Origin: Corella eumyota | Lineage: Eukaryota > Chordata > Ascidiacea > Phlebobranchia > Corellidae | Direction: 5' to 3' | DNA length: 64,000 nt | NCBI GenBank assembly: GCA_963082875.1 | Contig: OY720097.1 | Coordinates: forward strand, 11,230,501-11,294,500 | Shown: positions 14,761 through 27,400 of the stretch, piece after piece | Layout: each line of letters starts with the position of its first letter | Position numbering within the stretch: position 1 is the first letter of the stretch | Program-made: the position numbers and the translations under genes | The notes under the pieces: generated by a model | Told to the model about the DNA's origin: nothing | The model's database searches: none | What the model saw: only the letters and a program-made list of their open reading frames with translations

Positions 14761-15555
14761 CATACCTGTGTAATCTTGTCCTTCGTATGCATTTGATGTT
14801 ATCTTATATTATTTCATTATTGTTACACTATTTCATTAAATAAGTGTTGCACTTTAAATCATTTAAAATTTTTAATGTTGTTTCTTATCAATCATCGTAC
14901 TTTCAATTCGCTATTAATTAAATCGTATTTTAAGGGTCATTCTTTACAAGTTATTTTTTACATTTGTTCCATTTTTTTGTTACTTGCTTATTACGTTTAA
15001 ATTTGTTAAATTTCAATAGTTTGTACAACGTTTTTCTTGTTTACAATAATTTTGTAATTATTAATTTACCACTGCAGTACCAGCATTTCTTATATCTTAT
15101 TTTGTACTATACTTTTTACGTTCCAAAGTATTGTTTTTTGTCAATTTTTTTTAGTTTTTTCACTTCACTTTATTTCATACAATTGTGTTTTTCTGTGCTG
15201 CTCACAAGCGTTGAACCTAAGTCAGAAGCCTTGCCGATTCTACCCTGTGCTAATTGTACTAAGACGTATCCAATTTTAAAATCACTTCTTTAGCAGTGAT
15301 GTTTGGTGGGTATATTTGAAGGTGTAAAATACAATAAAGGATTTGCACGCAACTGTTGTGTTTTTTTTAGTAAAGGATTTAAAGCAAGACTATTGCTTAA
15401 AGTAATGTGACTTTAACGCAGTTTAAATGACTGTTACTTGTATATGAAAGTTTGACTGCTTGTCAACGTTTGAGTACAGGTAAATAACTGTTCGAGTACA
15501 ATTAGTTTCATTTAAGTGAGCACAAGGATTTACGTAATTAAAAGATTTTTAAGCT
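14761..15555 (+). other. 3' flank of the ARHGAP20-like gene
   Basis: AT-rich and non-coding. An AATAAA hexamer at about 15333 is the clearest polyadenylation signal downstream of the stop at 14760. An open frame at 14964-15293 is low-complexity F/L/Y-rich and is not supported as coding. Confidence 0.45.
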
Positions 15556-15780
15556 TGAGCATGGCGCTGGTTGGAATCGAGCCTATGAAGCTAAGATTGG
15601 TAACCGTTTTATTAAACATTAAGCCACCACAGTGCTTCAAAAACTGCGTTTTTTGCATATTTAGCATTAAGACTGAAATTACAATAACATGAAAAAAGAG
15701 ATGATGATCGGGTTCGAACTACTTACCCTTGGGTTCATAGATTATTACCTTTACATCTACGCTACCACGCAGAACAATTA
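15556..15780 (-). repeat. Two tRNA-like SINE relics
   Basis: Read on the minus strand, 15695-15780 has an A-box-like TGGTAGCGTAG followed about 45 bases later by a B-box-like GTTCGAACCC. The segment 15556-15640 has a weaker pair (GTGGCTTAATG, then GGCTCGATTCC). Neither folds into a proper cloverleaf with a paired acceptor stem by eye. They look like decayed tRNA-derived SINE heads, not working tRNA genes. No poly-A tail or target duplication could be defined. Confidence 0.35.
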
Positions 15781-15839
15781 AAACTGATTTAGTTGCATAT
15801 TTATATACAATCAAAAAATCGATTTATTAAATTTAAGAC

Positions 15840-16021
15840 TGTGGCGTAAACATTATTGTTATCGAAGCTTGTGTGTTTTAGTGCGCACGCGTATCGGTGC
15901 GTTTTGCCCTTTTCCTTTTTTATGTAGCCTTTGGTGCGCTTCCTTCCATTTTGTTATCATTACTTTAAGTTACAAAATAAGAAGCACGATATTGTAAAAT
16001 CGTTTAACTTTGATTACTACA
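15840..16021 (+). repeat. 5' LTR of the Gypsy element
   Basis: Direct repeat of 19637-19819, starting TGTGGCGTAAAC and ending ACTACA. It contains the GC-rich stretch GTGCGCACGCGTATCGGTGC. It is followed at once by the primer-binding site. Confidence 0.93.
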
Positions 16022-16060
16022 TTGGTGACCCCGACGCTTAGAAACGTAATTTCTAAGAAA

Positions 16061-16672
16061 ATGAAAGAAGAAAATGCCATTGCGCTTAAGTTACCAAACT
16101 TTTGGTCGTCCCATCCTCGAGTTTGGTTCCAACAAGCTGAAGCACAGTTTGAATTGCGAAATATTGTTACCGACCAAACAAGATATTTATACGTTGTGTC
16201 TGCATTAGACCAGGACACCGCACTTCGTCTTATTGATTTCCTGGAAGATCCGCCAACCACTGGAAAGTATGACGCTCTCAAACAGCGTCTTCTCGGAACA
16301 TTTAGCCTTTCTCCACAAGAAAGGGCGTCGAGAATTCTAAACATGCCTACTTTAGGGGATCGTAAACCTTCTGAATTAATGAACGAAATGTTGGCTCTTT
16401 TAGGAAATCACAAATCTTGTTTCCTTTTTCAACATATATTTTTGCAGCTTCTACCTGAAGACGTGCGTGTGGTTTTAGCCGACAGTAACTTTGCAGATAT
16501 GCGTAAACTTGCGCAACGCGCAGATGCAATCTTGCTAACAAAAAGCGCCTCTTCTTTTTCTTCTTATGCGGTATCTAAAACTGATTCTAAAAAAATTCTT
16601 TGTTTTTACCATCGTCGATTTGGCAAAAATGCTAAGAAATGTATCCCACCATGTCAATATTCGGAAAACTAG
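16061..16672 (+). mobile_element. gag region of the Gypsy element
   Basis: An open frame of about 200 codons beginning MKEENAIALKLPNFW with the capsid-type block WFQQAEAQFELR, typical of CsRn1/Kabuki Gag, ending in a zinc-knuckle-like Cys/His stretch. It overlaps the start of the pol frame, an arrangement that gag and pol of this superfamily are known to use. Described as part of a fossil element only. Confidence 0.85.
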
Positions 16673-19560
16673 AAAGCCGGTTGTTTTTTGTCTATCTAAA
16701 ATAAAATTCTTAGTTGATTCTGGGGCCGAAATAAGTGTTATTCCACCAACAAGATATGAACGCTACAAGAAAAACAAAGAAAACCCTCTAATCGCTGCTA
16801 ATGGTGGAAAAATACAAACTTATGGTTCAAAAATCATTCGTGTCCACTTACCTACTGGCACATTCGCATGGAAATTTGTTATTGCTGATGTCATGAGATC
16901 ATTTTTAGGTGCTGACTTTATTCGCGAACATTCCTTGGTTGTAGATTTAAAAGGCCGGAAGCTTTTTAATATTTCAAAACCAACTTTCTCACAAATAAAT
17001 TCATCATATGACAAGTTGATAAAAGAATTTCCTGATATAACAACACCACGTTTTAATGAAGGTACTATCAAACATAAAGTCCAGCATTACATCCCAACAA
17101 CTGGCCCCCCGGTGCATGCTCGAGCGCGACGATTGTCGCCAGAAAAATTAGAAATTGCAAAACATGAGTTTTCTAAAATGCTGAATTTAGGAATTATTCA
17201 ACGGTCATCAAGTCCTTGGTCATCCCCCCTCCATTTAGTTCCTAAAGCTACAGGAGATTGGCGCCCATGTGGCGATTATCGTCGACTAAATGCTGTTACG
17301 GAACCGGATCGTTATCCGATTCCACATATTCAAGATTTTACCTCTCAATTAGATGGATGTTGCGTATTCTCAAAAATTGACCTAATAAGAGGGTATCATC
17401 AAGTACCAGTAGCTTCAGAAGACATTCAGAAGACAGCCGTCATCACGCCATTTGGACTTTTTGAATTTAAAAGAATGCCTTTCGGTTTGAAAAACGCAGC
17501 TCAAGCCTTTCAAAGACTTATGGATAGTATTTTCCAACACTTAAAATTCGTTTTTGTTTATCTGGACGATATATTAGTGGCCAGCAGATCGCAGACTGAA
17601 CACCTTGAGCATTTACAAGAACTTTTCAAACAACTTTCATGTCACGGTGCAATTGTTAATGTTAAAAAATGTCAATTTGGCAAGACCCAAATTATTTTTT
17701 TGGGGCATCAAGTGAGCCGGTATGGAATTATTCCTTTGCCAGACAAAGTAAAAACTATCCAAAATTTCCAACCACCAAACACTATTAAAGGTCTTCAAGA
17801 GTTTGCCGGTATGATCAACTTTTATTTCCGTTTTATTCCAGATGCTGCTCGTAGTATGACTCCAATTTATAAACAGATAGCTGGCAAGCCATCAAGGTTA
17901 AATTGGGATCCACAGTTACAGTCCGCGTTTGACCAAGCAAAGGCTTCTCTTGCGCATTGTGCCATGTTATATCATCCCCAAGCCAATGCTAAAACTGTTA
18001 TAACTGTGGACGCTTCACAAAAAGCAGTAAGGGCTGTTTTACAGCAATTTATCGACGGCGCTTGGAAACCCTTCGCATTTTTTAGTAAACACTTGAGGCT
18101 GGCGGAGGAAAAATATAGTACATTTGACCGAGAACTGTTGGCAATTTATCTGGCGGTGCGTCATTTTCGATACTTTCTTCAAGGCAGAATTTTTACAATT
18201 TATACAGACCACAAACCTTTTATTTTCGCCTTTTCAAAAGCTTCTGATCTCTGGTCCAGTCGACAACAGCTTCATTTATCTGCAATATCCGAATATTCTA
18301 CAGACATCCAACACATCAGCGGAAAAAGTAATGTTGTAGCAGATGCTTTGTCACGGGCCAATATATTCAACGTCAATCAAACCATCGATATGGACTATAA
18401 ACTTTTTGCTGCGGACCAATTAGATCGAGTAGTACAAAGTTATCGATCAGCCGACACGAAGCTTAAAGTAGCCGACGTCACATTTGAAAAACAAGACTTT
18501 TCAATACTTTGCGACATTTCGACCGGCAAGCCTCGCCCTATTGTTCCTCTAAAGTGGTGTGAAAAAGTTTTTCATATTATTCACGACCTTTCGCATCCAT
18601 CTATACGAACAACGCGGAAGTTAATAAGCTCAAAGTTTGTTTGGAATGAGCTTAATAAAGACGTGGGAATATGGACAAGGCAGTGTTTATCTTGCCAAAA
18701 ATCCAAGATACAAAGGCATGTTCACGCTCCATTGGTTAGATATCCTGAAACCCAGAATCGTTTTAGTGATTTAAACATTGACATTGTAGGACCACTTCCG
18801 CCCTCCGACGGCCATGTTTATCTTCTTACCATCGTTGACCGTTTTACTAGGTGGCCGGAAGCTATTCCAATGAAAAATTCAACAACGGCAACTTGTGCGA
18901 AAATGTTTTTATACCATTGGATTTCACGTTTTGGTATACCAACCAACCTGTCTAGTGATCGCGGAGCGCAATTTACTTCAAGTATCTGGAGAAATATGAA
19001 CGAGACACTGGGCATACAAATTCATCATACGTGTGCCTTCAGACCACAAGCAAACGGTTTGGTGGAAAGGTTTCATCGACACCTTAAAAGTTCACTAATG
19101 GCACGACTAGAGGGTCCAAACTGGATTGAACAACTTCCATGGGTACTTTTGGGTATTCGAACCGCGCCGAAAGAAGATCTAAAGATAACTTTCCGTTTCT
19201 GGGGATTTAATAAAGCATGAACCAAATTTGAATGATGCAAAAACGACGCTCAAGTATTTAAAAGAAAAAGTAAATAATTTTGTTCCTCAGCCGATGTCGC
19301 TATTCTAAAAACAAATTTTCCCCCCAGCTTAAAAACTTGCAAATACGTTTTTGTTCGTAAAGATTCACATCGACCGCCACTTACCGCACCATACCAAGGA
19401 CCGTATTTAGTTTTAAAACGTGGCCCAAAAACTTTTGAATTAGAAATGGGTGCCAACAAACAAATAGTTTCGGTGGATCGTTTGAAACCGGTGCACGCGG
19501 ATCCCACTCAGCCGATCCAAGTAACCAAACATATTGGTCGTGGTAGACCCAAAAAGATCT
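16670..19560 (+). mobile_element. pol region of the Gypsy element
   Basis: In order: aspartic protease ([13 protein letters not shown]), reverse transcriptase ([14 protein letters not shown] and the catalytic YLDD box), RNase H ([17 protein letters not shown]), integrase zinc finger (paired His and Cys) and integrase core ([18 protein letters not shown]). The order places it in Ty3/Gypsy. The region also covers a C-terminal integrase tail close to the 3' LTR. The element is classed as broken overall. Confidence 0.88.
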
Positions 19561-19636
19561 AATACAAACATTTTTATTTGATTTAACTGTTATTGCTATT
19601 TTTTTTGTGTATTTACGACGCTTCTGAGGGGGATTA

Positions 19637-19819
19637 TGTGGCGTAAACATTATTGTTATCGAAGCTTGTGTGTTTTAGTGCGCACGCGTATCGGTGCGTT
19701 TTGCCTTTTTCCTTTTTTATGTAGCCTTTTGGTGCGCTTCCTTCCATTTTGTTATCATTACTTTAAGTTACAAAATAAGAAGCACGATATTGTAAAATCG
19801 TTTAACTTTGATTACTACA
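19637..19819 (+). repeat. 3' LTR of the Gypsy element
   Basis: Near-identical direct repeat of 15840-16021, ending ACTACA and followed by the second AGAC target copy. Confidence 0.93.
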
Positions 19820-21610
19820 AGACAATAATATATTAAATTGCTAATAATGTAGTAATATTTTCATACTATTCTGGTTGTTAGTAATAATAAATCGTTCGTA
19901 TAATTAATTTTTTTGTATCAAATTTATACAAATATTAATAAAAAAGTCATTATTTTTATAAATTAGGGTTTTTACACTACTGCGCCTTAATTAATATTGT
20001 CAAATTTCAATTTAAAAATATCATTTTTTTAACAAATTTGTGCTTAATGTTATTGGTGTACTGATGACGTCATACAACTACCCTAAGACCAAACTATAAA
20101 AATAATGTAACTTTGGTTGTACTTAAAAGTTTTGCTAATAAATTTATCTTGGATATTTATGTCAAAACGATTCGTGAAAAGGATTAATTTTTTGATTTTG
20201 TATAAAATTTCAATAAAAGAGTTATAACTCCTGGTAATAATAAAATATCAAAAAAATTGCAAAATATGTTGTTTACACTAATGTGCTTATTGCTGTACTG
20301 ATGACGTCACGTACCTGCTCTATAACCAATATATTGTATATATGTATACATATTTTTAAACTAATGTAACTCTACTAAATATATTTTTTTATTTTCTTTG
20401 TTTTTGGATGTCATTAACGTGAACACGGTATGTAGTAAGTATTGATTTAAAAATCCTAGTGTTTATACAAATATTAAAAAAATTATACCTTTTACAAATT
20501 GTAACAAAATTGGACTGTCGTTATCTACTTTTTTAGTCACGTTCTTACAACTTTTATTTCTTTTGGTCACGTGTTTACACCTACTGTTATCTTTATTGTT
20601 TGCAAGGTGTGTTTTTTGTATGTCAACTTTTTTGGGGTAGTTCTTTTTTAGTGTTGAATGCATATTCTAAGATTTTGTTTATTTATTTCGATTTTATTTA
20701 AATAAGCTTTAATAGGATTAATATTGTATAAATAAAGATTGAACCTAAACTCCATACATTACAACTTGGAGGTCCTCCGAAAATAAAATAAATATTAACT
20801 TGCAAAGATAAAAAAATTATAATTTTTAACTTTGTTTCAATAAAATTAAAAGGCTAAAAGTGTCAATAATGCCATTACAATATCTCAATATCATATTTCC
20901 AACTTTGTGTCCATTAAACGAAAAAATAATTGATTACAAAGTCATATGACATAGCGTAACCTAATAATATACAAAATAAAAATTGGTTCAAAGTTTTGTT
21001 TTACTGAAAATTTTTGCGAAATGTTAAAACACTTTAATTGGACCTGTGCAGTTTTAACAGAATAATTATTTTTTGATTTAAAATTTTTTATTTTTTTAAA
21101 AAAATATTTATGCAAAGAATAAACATGTAATTTTGTGAATATTTTTGATAATGAACAAGTAATAGCCGTATATAAGACGAAATCTAACATAATCAATTTG
21201 CAATAAATTATATTATTACCAAAATCTTTGCTTTAATTAAGAACCAAATAAATTTAAAGCTACGTAAACTAAAGGAATACGCTTAAAGGGCTTTATATTA
21301 AATTTTGACCGCGTGTTTATGTTTTTATATAACAATAAGCACCGGTTAAATAATGATAACATGAATATTGCACGTTTATAAAATGTAATAGGATTATAAC
21401 CCAATAGAAATACACACAATGGATTTTTACGCTACTGAAAATAAAAAAATAAAACATTTTTAATGCGCGTGATACAATATTTATTTTTTTTAAAACACAC
21501 CCAAGGTTTAGGGTTTGGCTCCCATTGCCGGCACAAAAATTGCTATAATCAAGAATATGTAAAAAGGACAGAAATTTGTTTAACTTAATTTTCCATATTT
21601 ATATGCCGCA
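19820..21610. other. Intergenic, diverged repeats with CRE palindromes
   Basis: No gene is supported. Two related stretches, each with the phrase GTACTGATGACGTCA (TGACGTCA at about 20065 and 20302), lie about 237 bp apart and share surrounding similarity, suggesting an old tandem duplication. Open frames at 20463-20663 and 20942-21196 (minus) have low-complexity K/N/F-rich translations and look like chance. Confidence 0.4.
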
Positions 21611-21779
21611 TATCAGCAATAACAATCGCCAATTTATGCGGAGCTTTTGCGCAACATTCGTCTTCTCGCTCGGCTACACGCTGAAACTCGGCATCTCGCT
21701 TTCCGCGACCATGACGTCATCACTCTCCTCAGAAAACGATGACGTAGTTGGTATGGACGACAACTGGCGTTTCACTTAA
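21611..21779 (-). other. GC-richer patch, possible orphan exon or relic
   Basis: A short patch much richer in GC than its flanks, containing TGACGTCA at about 21713. On the minus strand one frame reads KRQLSSIPTTSSFSEESDDV and continues for 12 more residues to a stop, which resembles a last exon. An AG lies just upstream on that strand. On the plus strand a 67-codon frame also exists. I do not recognise either translation, and a neighbouring exon cannot be found because the repeat array begins at 21861. Confidence 0.2.
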
Positions 21780-21860
21780 GCAAACGCAACGTCAAAAGCA
21801 AGCGCTTTGTTAAAATGGCATTATAGCCTCAGGCAGACTTAGTATATAACTCTTTATTTA

Positions 21861-21960
21861 TTATGGTTCGAAATCTTAGATTTCGAAACATATTGTTATC
21901 GTCAGTGTATTTATTATTATGGTTCGAAATCTTAGATTTCGAAACATATTGTTATTGTCA
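21861..21960 (+). repeat. Two tandem palindromic 5' termini
   Basis: TTATGG followed by a 10-bp-arm palindrome with a single-base loop and then ACATATTGTTAT occurs at 21861 and again at 21917. The second copy lies in the short TTA run of the first, which suggests that one element inserted into, or was copied onto, the microsatellite of another. The same unit recurs at 29741, 60884, 60955 and 61020. Confidence 0.8.
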
Positions 21961-21966
21961 TTATAC

Positions 21967-22035
<69 letters not shown>

Positions 22036-22050
22036 TTATTTTTATTCTTT
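21961..22050 (+). repeat. TTA/ATT microsatellite
   Basis: About 80-90 bp of nearly perfect TTA triplets directly after the 5' terminus. Its translations (poly-Tyr, poly-Leu, poly-Asn) create spurious open frames at 21863-22113 on both strands. A microsatellite in this position is characteristic of HINE/Pearl elements. Confidence 0.9.
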
Positions 22051-23320
22051 CTAGTCCCAATTTTGAAAGAAGATTTCTTTAGTTCCTTAGAATTTAAAAA
22101 TCTCAAATTTTAGTATGTTGTTTATTATCAGATTATGTTTTCATTCTCCTATTTACAACATTTAATTATCACTAATTACTAATTAATAAGTGTTTATTTA
22201 TTAAAATTTAAAGGTTGTTATTAACTTTTTAAATTTTGGTCAATTGTATAATATGATATTGGTAACTCAAAAATGAATTAAAATTTTAATTTTTATCACT
22301 AATTACTAATTAATAGGTGTTTATTTATTAAAATTTAAAGGTTGTTATTAATTTTTTAAATTTTGGTCAATTGTATAATACGATATTGGTAACTCAAAAA
22401 TGAATTAAAATTTTAATTTTTATTACTAATTACTAATTAATAGGTGTTTATTTATTATAATTTAAAGGTTGTTATTAACTTTTAAAATTTTGGTCAATTG
22501 TATATCATGATATTAGTAACTCAAAAACGAATTAAAATTTTAATTTTTATCACTAATTACTAATTAATAGGTGTTTGTTTATTAAAATTTAAAGGTTGTT
22601 ATTAACTTTTTAAATCTTGGTCAATTGTATATCATGATATTGTTAATTTAAAAATGAATTAAAATTAAAATTTTCATCACTAATTACTAATTAATGGGTT
22701 TGTTTATTCAAATTTAAAGATTGATATTAGGTTTTTAAATTTTGGTCGGTTATATCTTATTATATTTAAAATTTGAAGATAATTAAAAAATAATTCTTGT
22801 TATTATTATTATTGTTTTTATTCTTTCTAGTCAGAATTTTAAAAGACGATAACTTTTGTTCTTTAAAACTAAAAGTTCTAAATTTTTAGTATGTTTGTTA
22901 TTATCCCAACGAATCGCAAACCTCCTATTTACAATATTTAATTATCACTAATTACTAATTAATAGGTGTTTGTTCATTAAAATTTAAAGGTTGTTATTAA
23001 TTTTTTAAATCTTGGTCAATTGTATATTATGATATTACTAACTCAAAAATAAATTAAAATTTTAATATTAATCACTAATTACTTTATAATAGGTGTTTGT
23101 TTATTAAAATTTAAAGATTGTTATTTATTTTTTAAATTTTAGTCAATTGTATATCATGATATTAGTAACTCAAAAACGACTTAAATTTTAATTTTTATCA
23201 CTAATTACTAATTAATAGGTGTTTCTTTATTTAAATGTAAAGATTGTTATTAGGTTTTTAAATTTTGGTTGGTTTTATCTTATAATATTTATAATTCGAA
23301 AATGAATTAAAAAATAATTC
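22050..23320 (+). repeat. 127-bp tandem repeat core
   Basis: Units start at a CACTAATTACTAATTAAT phrase at about 22170, 22297, 22423, 22550 and 22676, then after a break at about 22947, 23070 and 23197. Spacing is about 126-127 bp. Each contains ATTTAAAGGTTGTTATTA and TTGGTCAATTGTATA. A leader with GAAAGACGATAACTTTTG-type sequence precedes each block. The same core recurs at 30288-30720 and 61943-62500. Confidence 0.85.
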
Positions 23321-23738
23321 TTGTTTGTTTTTTTATATTTAAATGCTGGTTTGTTCATTAAAAATTAAAGTTTGATATTAAGCATTAAAAATTTGGTATG
23401 ATGTATTTTATAATATAAGTAATTAAAAAACATATTAGAAAAATAATTTTCGTTTATTTATCATATTTAAATGCTTGTTTATTCAATAAAAATCAATTTT
23501 AAGAATTTAAAATTTACTATAATTTATATCCTGATATCACCAACTTAAAACTGGTTTAAATATTAGTTTTTGTTTGTATTATATATACAAATGCTTGTTT
23601 GTTTATTAAAAATTAAAGGTTTGTAATATTCTTAGTTAATGTTTATGCATATTTTTTTTTATTTATAAAAATTTATGTAAAAAATAATCAAATAATTTCG
23701 AACCATATTTTATTTATCAAATAAATCTAGTTGTTTTT

Positions 23739-24436
23739 ATTCTTATTTGACCGAATTTTGAAAGACGATAACTTTTGTTCTTTAAAAGTAAAAGTTCTAA
23801 ATTTTTAGTATGTTTGTTATTATCCCAACAAATCGCAAACCTCCTATTTACGACATTTAAATGTCACTAATTACTAATTAATATATTTTATTATTAAAAT
23901 TTAAAGATAAAATTTTCTGAAATTTTAATATGTTGTTGGTATTATTATTTTGTATGTTGCTATTTAAAATGAAGATTTAACTCTAGCTAAATATCGTTTA
24001 ATTATTATTTTAGTTTTTTTATAAAATAACGAATCAGTGTGAGTTTAACGCTTGAATAATTTAATAGCGTTCTGGTCGCCGTCAAAAATCGTCCTTTCGC
24101 TGTCTATTAAAATAAAAAATATTGGTTGAAAATTTAAGTAAAATGTTAAAGTAAGTCAAAAATGTGTAAAATTTTTCTTTTTAATTGTTTTGTTATTATT
24201 ATATTTTAATACTCGTTTGATTACTAAGAAATTAAGATCGGTATTTTGCTTTTAAATTTAGTTTACTTTTCTGTTACAATATCAATGAATGTGTGTTCGT
24301 TTGTTAAAATTAGGTTTAAATATAAAAAAGTTCATATTTAAATTTATAATTTAATTAATAAACCTACTAAATAAATTCTTTATAAAAAAGAATCAAACGA
24401 TTTCGAACCATATTTTATTTATCAAATAAATCTAGT
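23739..24436 (+). repeat. ~700-bp copy lacking a 5' palindrome
   Basis: Starts immediately after the CTAG of the previous copy with GTTTTTATTCTTATTTGA and runs to its own 3' terminus at about 24435. It is the same segment as 61092-61796 and 62987-63686. Being joined CTAG-to-body without a 5' palindrome suggests a chained copy, not an independent insertion. Confidence 0.75.
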
Positions 24437-27400
24437 ATTACATTTGATACTGTGATATGGTAAAAATGCGATAATTCCTAAACTTTATAAACTTAGATTT
24501 AAAAAATTTTAGATAACGAAATCATATAAACGGAAAAACATTTTAACAAAAGTTAACAGGTTCGATAAAAATTTTTAAATTTTCCATAAAAGTAAAATTT
24601 TTAAAATTAATTTTTTTTAAATTATTACGCACCACAAATAGTAAGATATGTATTTATAAGATGTAAGATCAAATGTGCAATTATCTATGGGGTCCCCCCT
24701 CAACAACTTAAACTAATGTTTTATGACTTTAGCTTAAAAGGGACGTATTATATTACATTTGATATTGTGATATGGTAAAAATGCGGTAATTCCTAACATT
24801 TATAAACTTAGATTTAAAAAATTTTAGATAACGAAATTAAATAAACGGAAGAACAATTTAACAAAAGTTAACAGGTTCGATAATAATTTTTAAAGTTCCA
24901 TAAAAGCAAAATTTTTAAAATTATTTTCTTTAAAATTAATACGCACCACAAATAGAAAGATATTTATTTATAAGATGTAAGAGCAATTGTGCAATTTTCA
25001 GTGGTGTCCCCCCCCTCACTCAACAATTAAAGCTGATGTCTTATGACTTTAGCTTAAAGGGGACGTGTCATATTACGTTTGATAATATGATACGGTAATA
25101 ATATTTAAAGTTTCCTTAAAAGTTTAATTTGTAAAATTATTTTCTTTAAAATTATTACGCACCACAAATGGTAAGATATTTATTTATAAGATGTAAGAGC
25201 AAGTGTGCAATTATCTGGGGGGTCCCCCCACTCAACAATTTAAGCTGATGTCTTATAACTTTAAGCTTAAAGGGGACGTGTCGTATTACATTTGATAATA
25301 TGATACGGTAATAATTTTTAAATTTTTTTTAAAAGATGAATTTTTAAAATTATTTTTATAAAATTATTACGCACCACAAATAGTAAGATATTTATTTATA
25401 AGATGTAAGAGCGAATGTGCAATTTTCTTTGGGGCTCAACCCACTCAACAATTTAAGCTAATTTCTTATTAATTTAGCTTGAAGGGGACGTGTCATATTA
25501 CGTTTGATAATATGAAACGGTAATAATATTTAAAGTTTAATTTGTAAAATTATTTTTTGTTAAATTATTACGCACCACAAATAGTAAAATATTTATTTAT
25601 AAGATGTAAGAGCAAATGTGCAATTATTTATGGGGTACCCCCCTCAACAACTTCAACTAATGTTTTATGACTTTAGCTTAAAAGGGACGTGTTATATTAC
25701 ATTTGATATTGTGAAATGGTAAAAATGCGGTAATTCTTAACATTTTCAAACCTAGATTTAAAAAAATTTAGATAACGAACTTATATCAACGGAAGAATAA
25801 TTTAACAAAAGTTAACATGTCCGATAATAATTTTTAAATTTTCATAAAATTTAAATTTTAAAAATTTACTTTTTTTTAAATTATTACGCACCACAAATAG
25901 TAAGATATTTATTTATAAGATGTAAGAGCGAATGTGCAATTATCTGAGGGGCTCAACCCAATCAACAATTCAAGCTAATTTATTATTAATTTAGCTTGAA
26001 GGGGACGTGTCATATTACGTTTGATAATATGATACGGTAATAATATTTAAAGTTTAATTTGTAAAATTATTTTCTTTAAAATTATTACGCACCACAAATA
26101 GTTATATATTGATTTATAAGATGTAAGAGCAAATGTGCAATTATCTGTGGGGTCCGTCCTCAACAATTTAAGCAGATGTCTTATGAATTTAGCTTAAAGG
26201 GGACGTGTCATATTACTTTTGATAATATAATACGGTAATAATATTTAAAGTTTCCTTAAAAGTTAAATTTTTAAAATTATTTTCTTTAAAATTATTACAC
26301 ACCACAAATAGTAAAATATTTATTTATAAGATGTAAGAGCAAATGTGCAATTATTTATGGGGTACCCCCCTCAATAACTTCAACTAATGTTTTATGACTT
26401 TAGCTTAAAAGGGACGTGTTATATTACATTTGATATTGTGAAATGGTAAAAATGCGGTAATTCCTAACATTTTCAAACCTAGATTTAAAAAAAATTAGAT
26501 AACGAACTTATATCAACGGAAGAATAATTTAACAAAAGTTAACATGTCCGATAATAATTTTTAAATTTCCATAAAATTTAAATTTTTAAAATTATTTTCT
26601 TTAAAATTATTACACACCACAAATAGTAATATATTTATTTATAAGATGTAAGAGCAAATGTGCAATTTGCTGTGGGGTCCACTCTACAACAATTTATATA
26701 ATACGGTAATAATATTTAAAGTTTCCTTAAAAGTAAAATTTTTAAATTTATTTTTTTTAAATTATTACGCACCACAAATAGTAAGATATTTATTTATAAT
26801 ATGTAAGAGCAAATGTGCATTTTTCTGTGGGTCCACCCCATAACAATTATAACGAATGTCTTATGACTTTAGCTTGAAGGGGACGTGTCATATTACATTT
26901 GATAATATAATACGGTAATAATATTTAAAGTTTCCTTAAAAGTTTAATTTGTAAAATTATTTTCTTTAAAATTATTACGCACCACAAATAGTTAGATATT
27001 TATTTATAAGATGTAAGAGCAAATGTGCAATTATCTGTGAGGTCCCCCCTCCTAACAACTTAAACTAATGTTTTAAGACGTTAGCTTAAAAGGGACGTGT
27101 TATATTACATTTGATATTGTGAAATGGTAAAAATGCGGTAATTCCTAACATTTTCAAACCTAGATTTAAAAAAAATTTAGATAACGAACTTATATTAACG
27201 GAAGAATAATTTAACAAAAGTTAACATGTTCGATAATAATTTTTAAATTTCCGTAAAATTTAAATTTTTAAAATTATTTTCTTTAAAATTATTACGCACC
27301 ACAAATAGTTATTTATTTATAAGATATAAGATCAAATGTGCAATTATCTGTAGGTCCCCCACCACTCAACAATTAAAGCTGGTGTCTTATGACTTTAGCT

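Larger units (their letters stand above)
15840..19819 (+). mobile_element. Ty3/Gypsy LTR retrotransposon, CsRn1/Kabuki-like (fossil)
   Basis: A 3980-bp element bounded by direct LTRs of 182-183 bp that start TG and end CA, flanked by a 4-bp target duplication (AGAC at 15836-15839 and 19820-19823). Directly after the 5' LTR is TGGTGACCCCGAC, a primer-binding site of the type used by CsRn1-like elements (tRNA-Trp in that group, from family knowledge). Inside are a gag region, then protease, reverse transcriptase, RNase H and integrase, the Ty3/Gypsy order. The two LTRs differ at only about two positions, so the insertion is recent. The element is nearly whole in layout but appears broken, with about one or two interruptions of its reading frame. 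It sits between genes and shares no frame with them. Confidence 0.93.

Noticed and set aside
15695-15775. A tRNA gene on the minus strand
   Set aside because: A and B boxes are recognisable but the acceptor and T stems do not pair, so a SINE relic fits better.
16820-19015. Antisense open frames within the LTR element
   Set aside because: They are shadows of the pol region.
20463-20663. Minus-strand Lys/Asn-rich 66-codon frame
   Set aside because: Low-complexity translation of AT-rich DNA with no splice or neighbour support.
21863-22113. Open frames on both strands with poly-Tyr, poly-Leu and poly-Asn
   Set aside because: They are translations of the TTA microsatellite and neighbouring terminal repeats.
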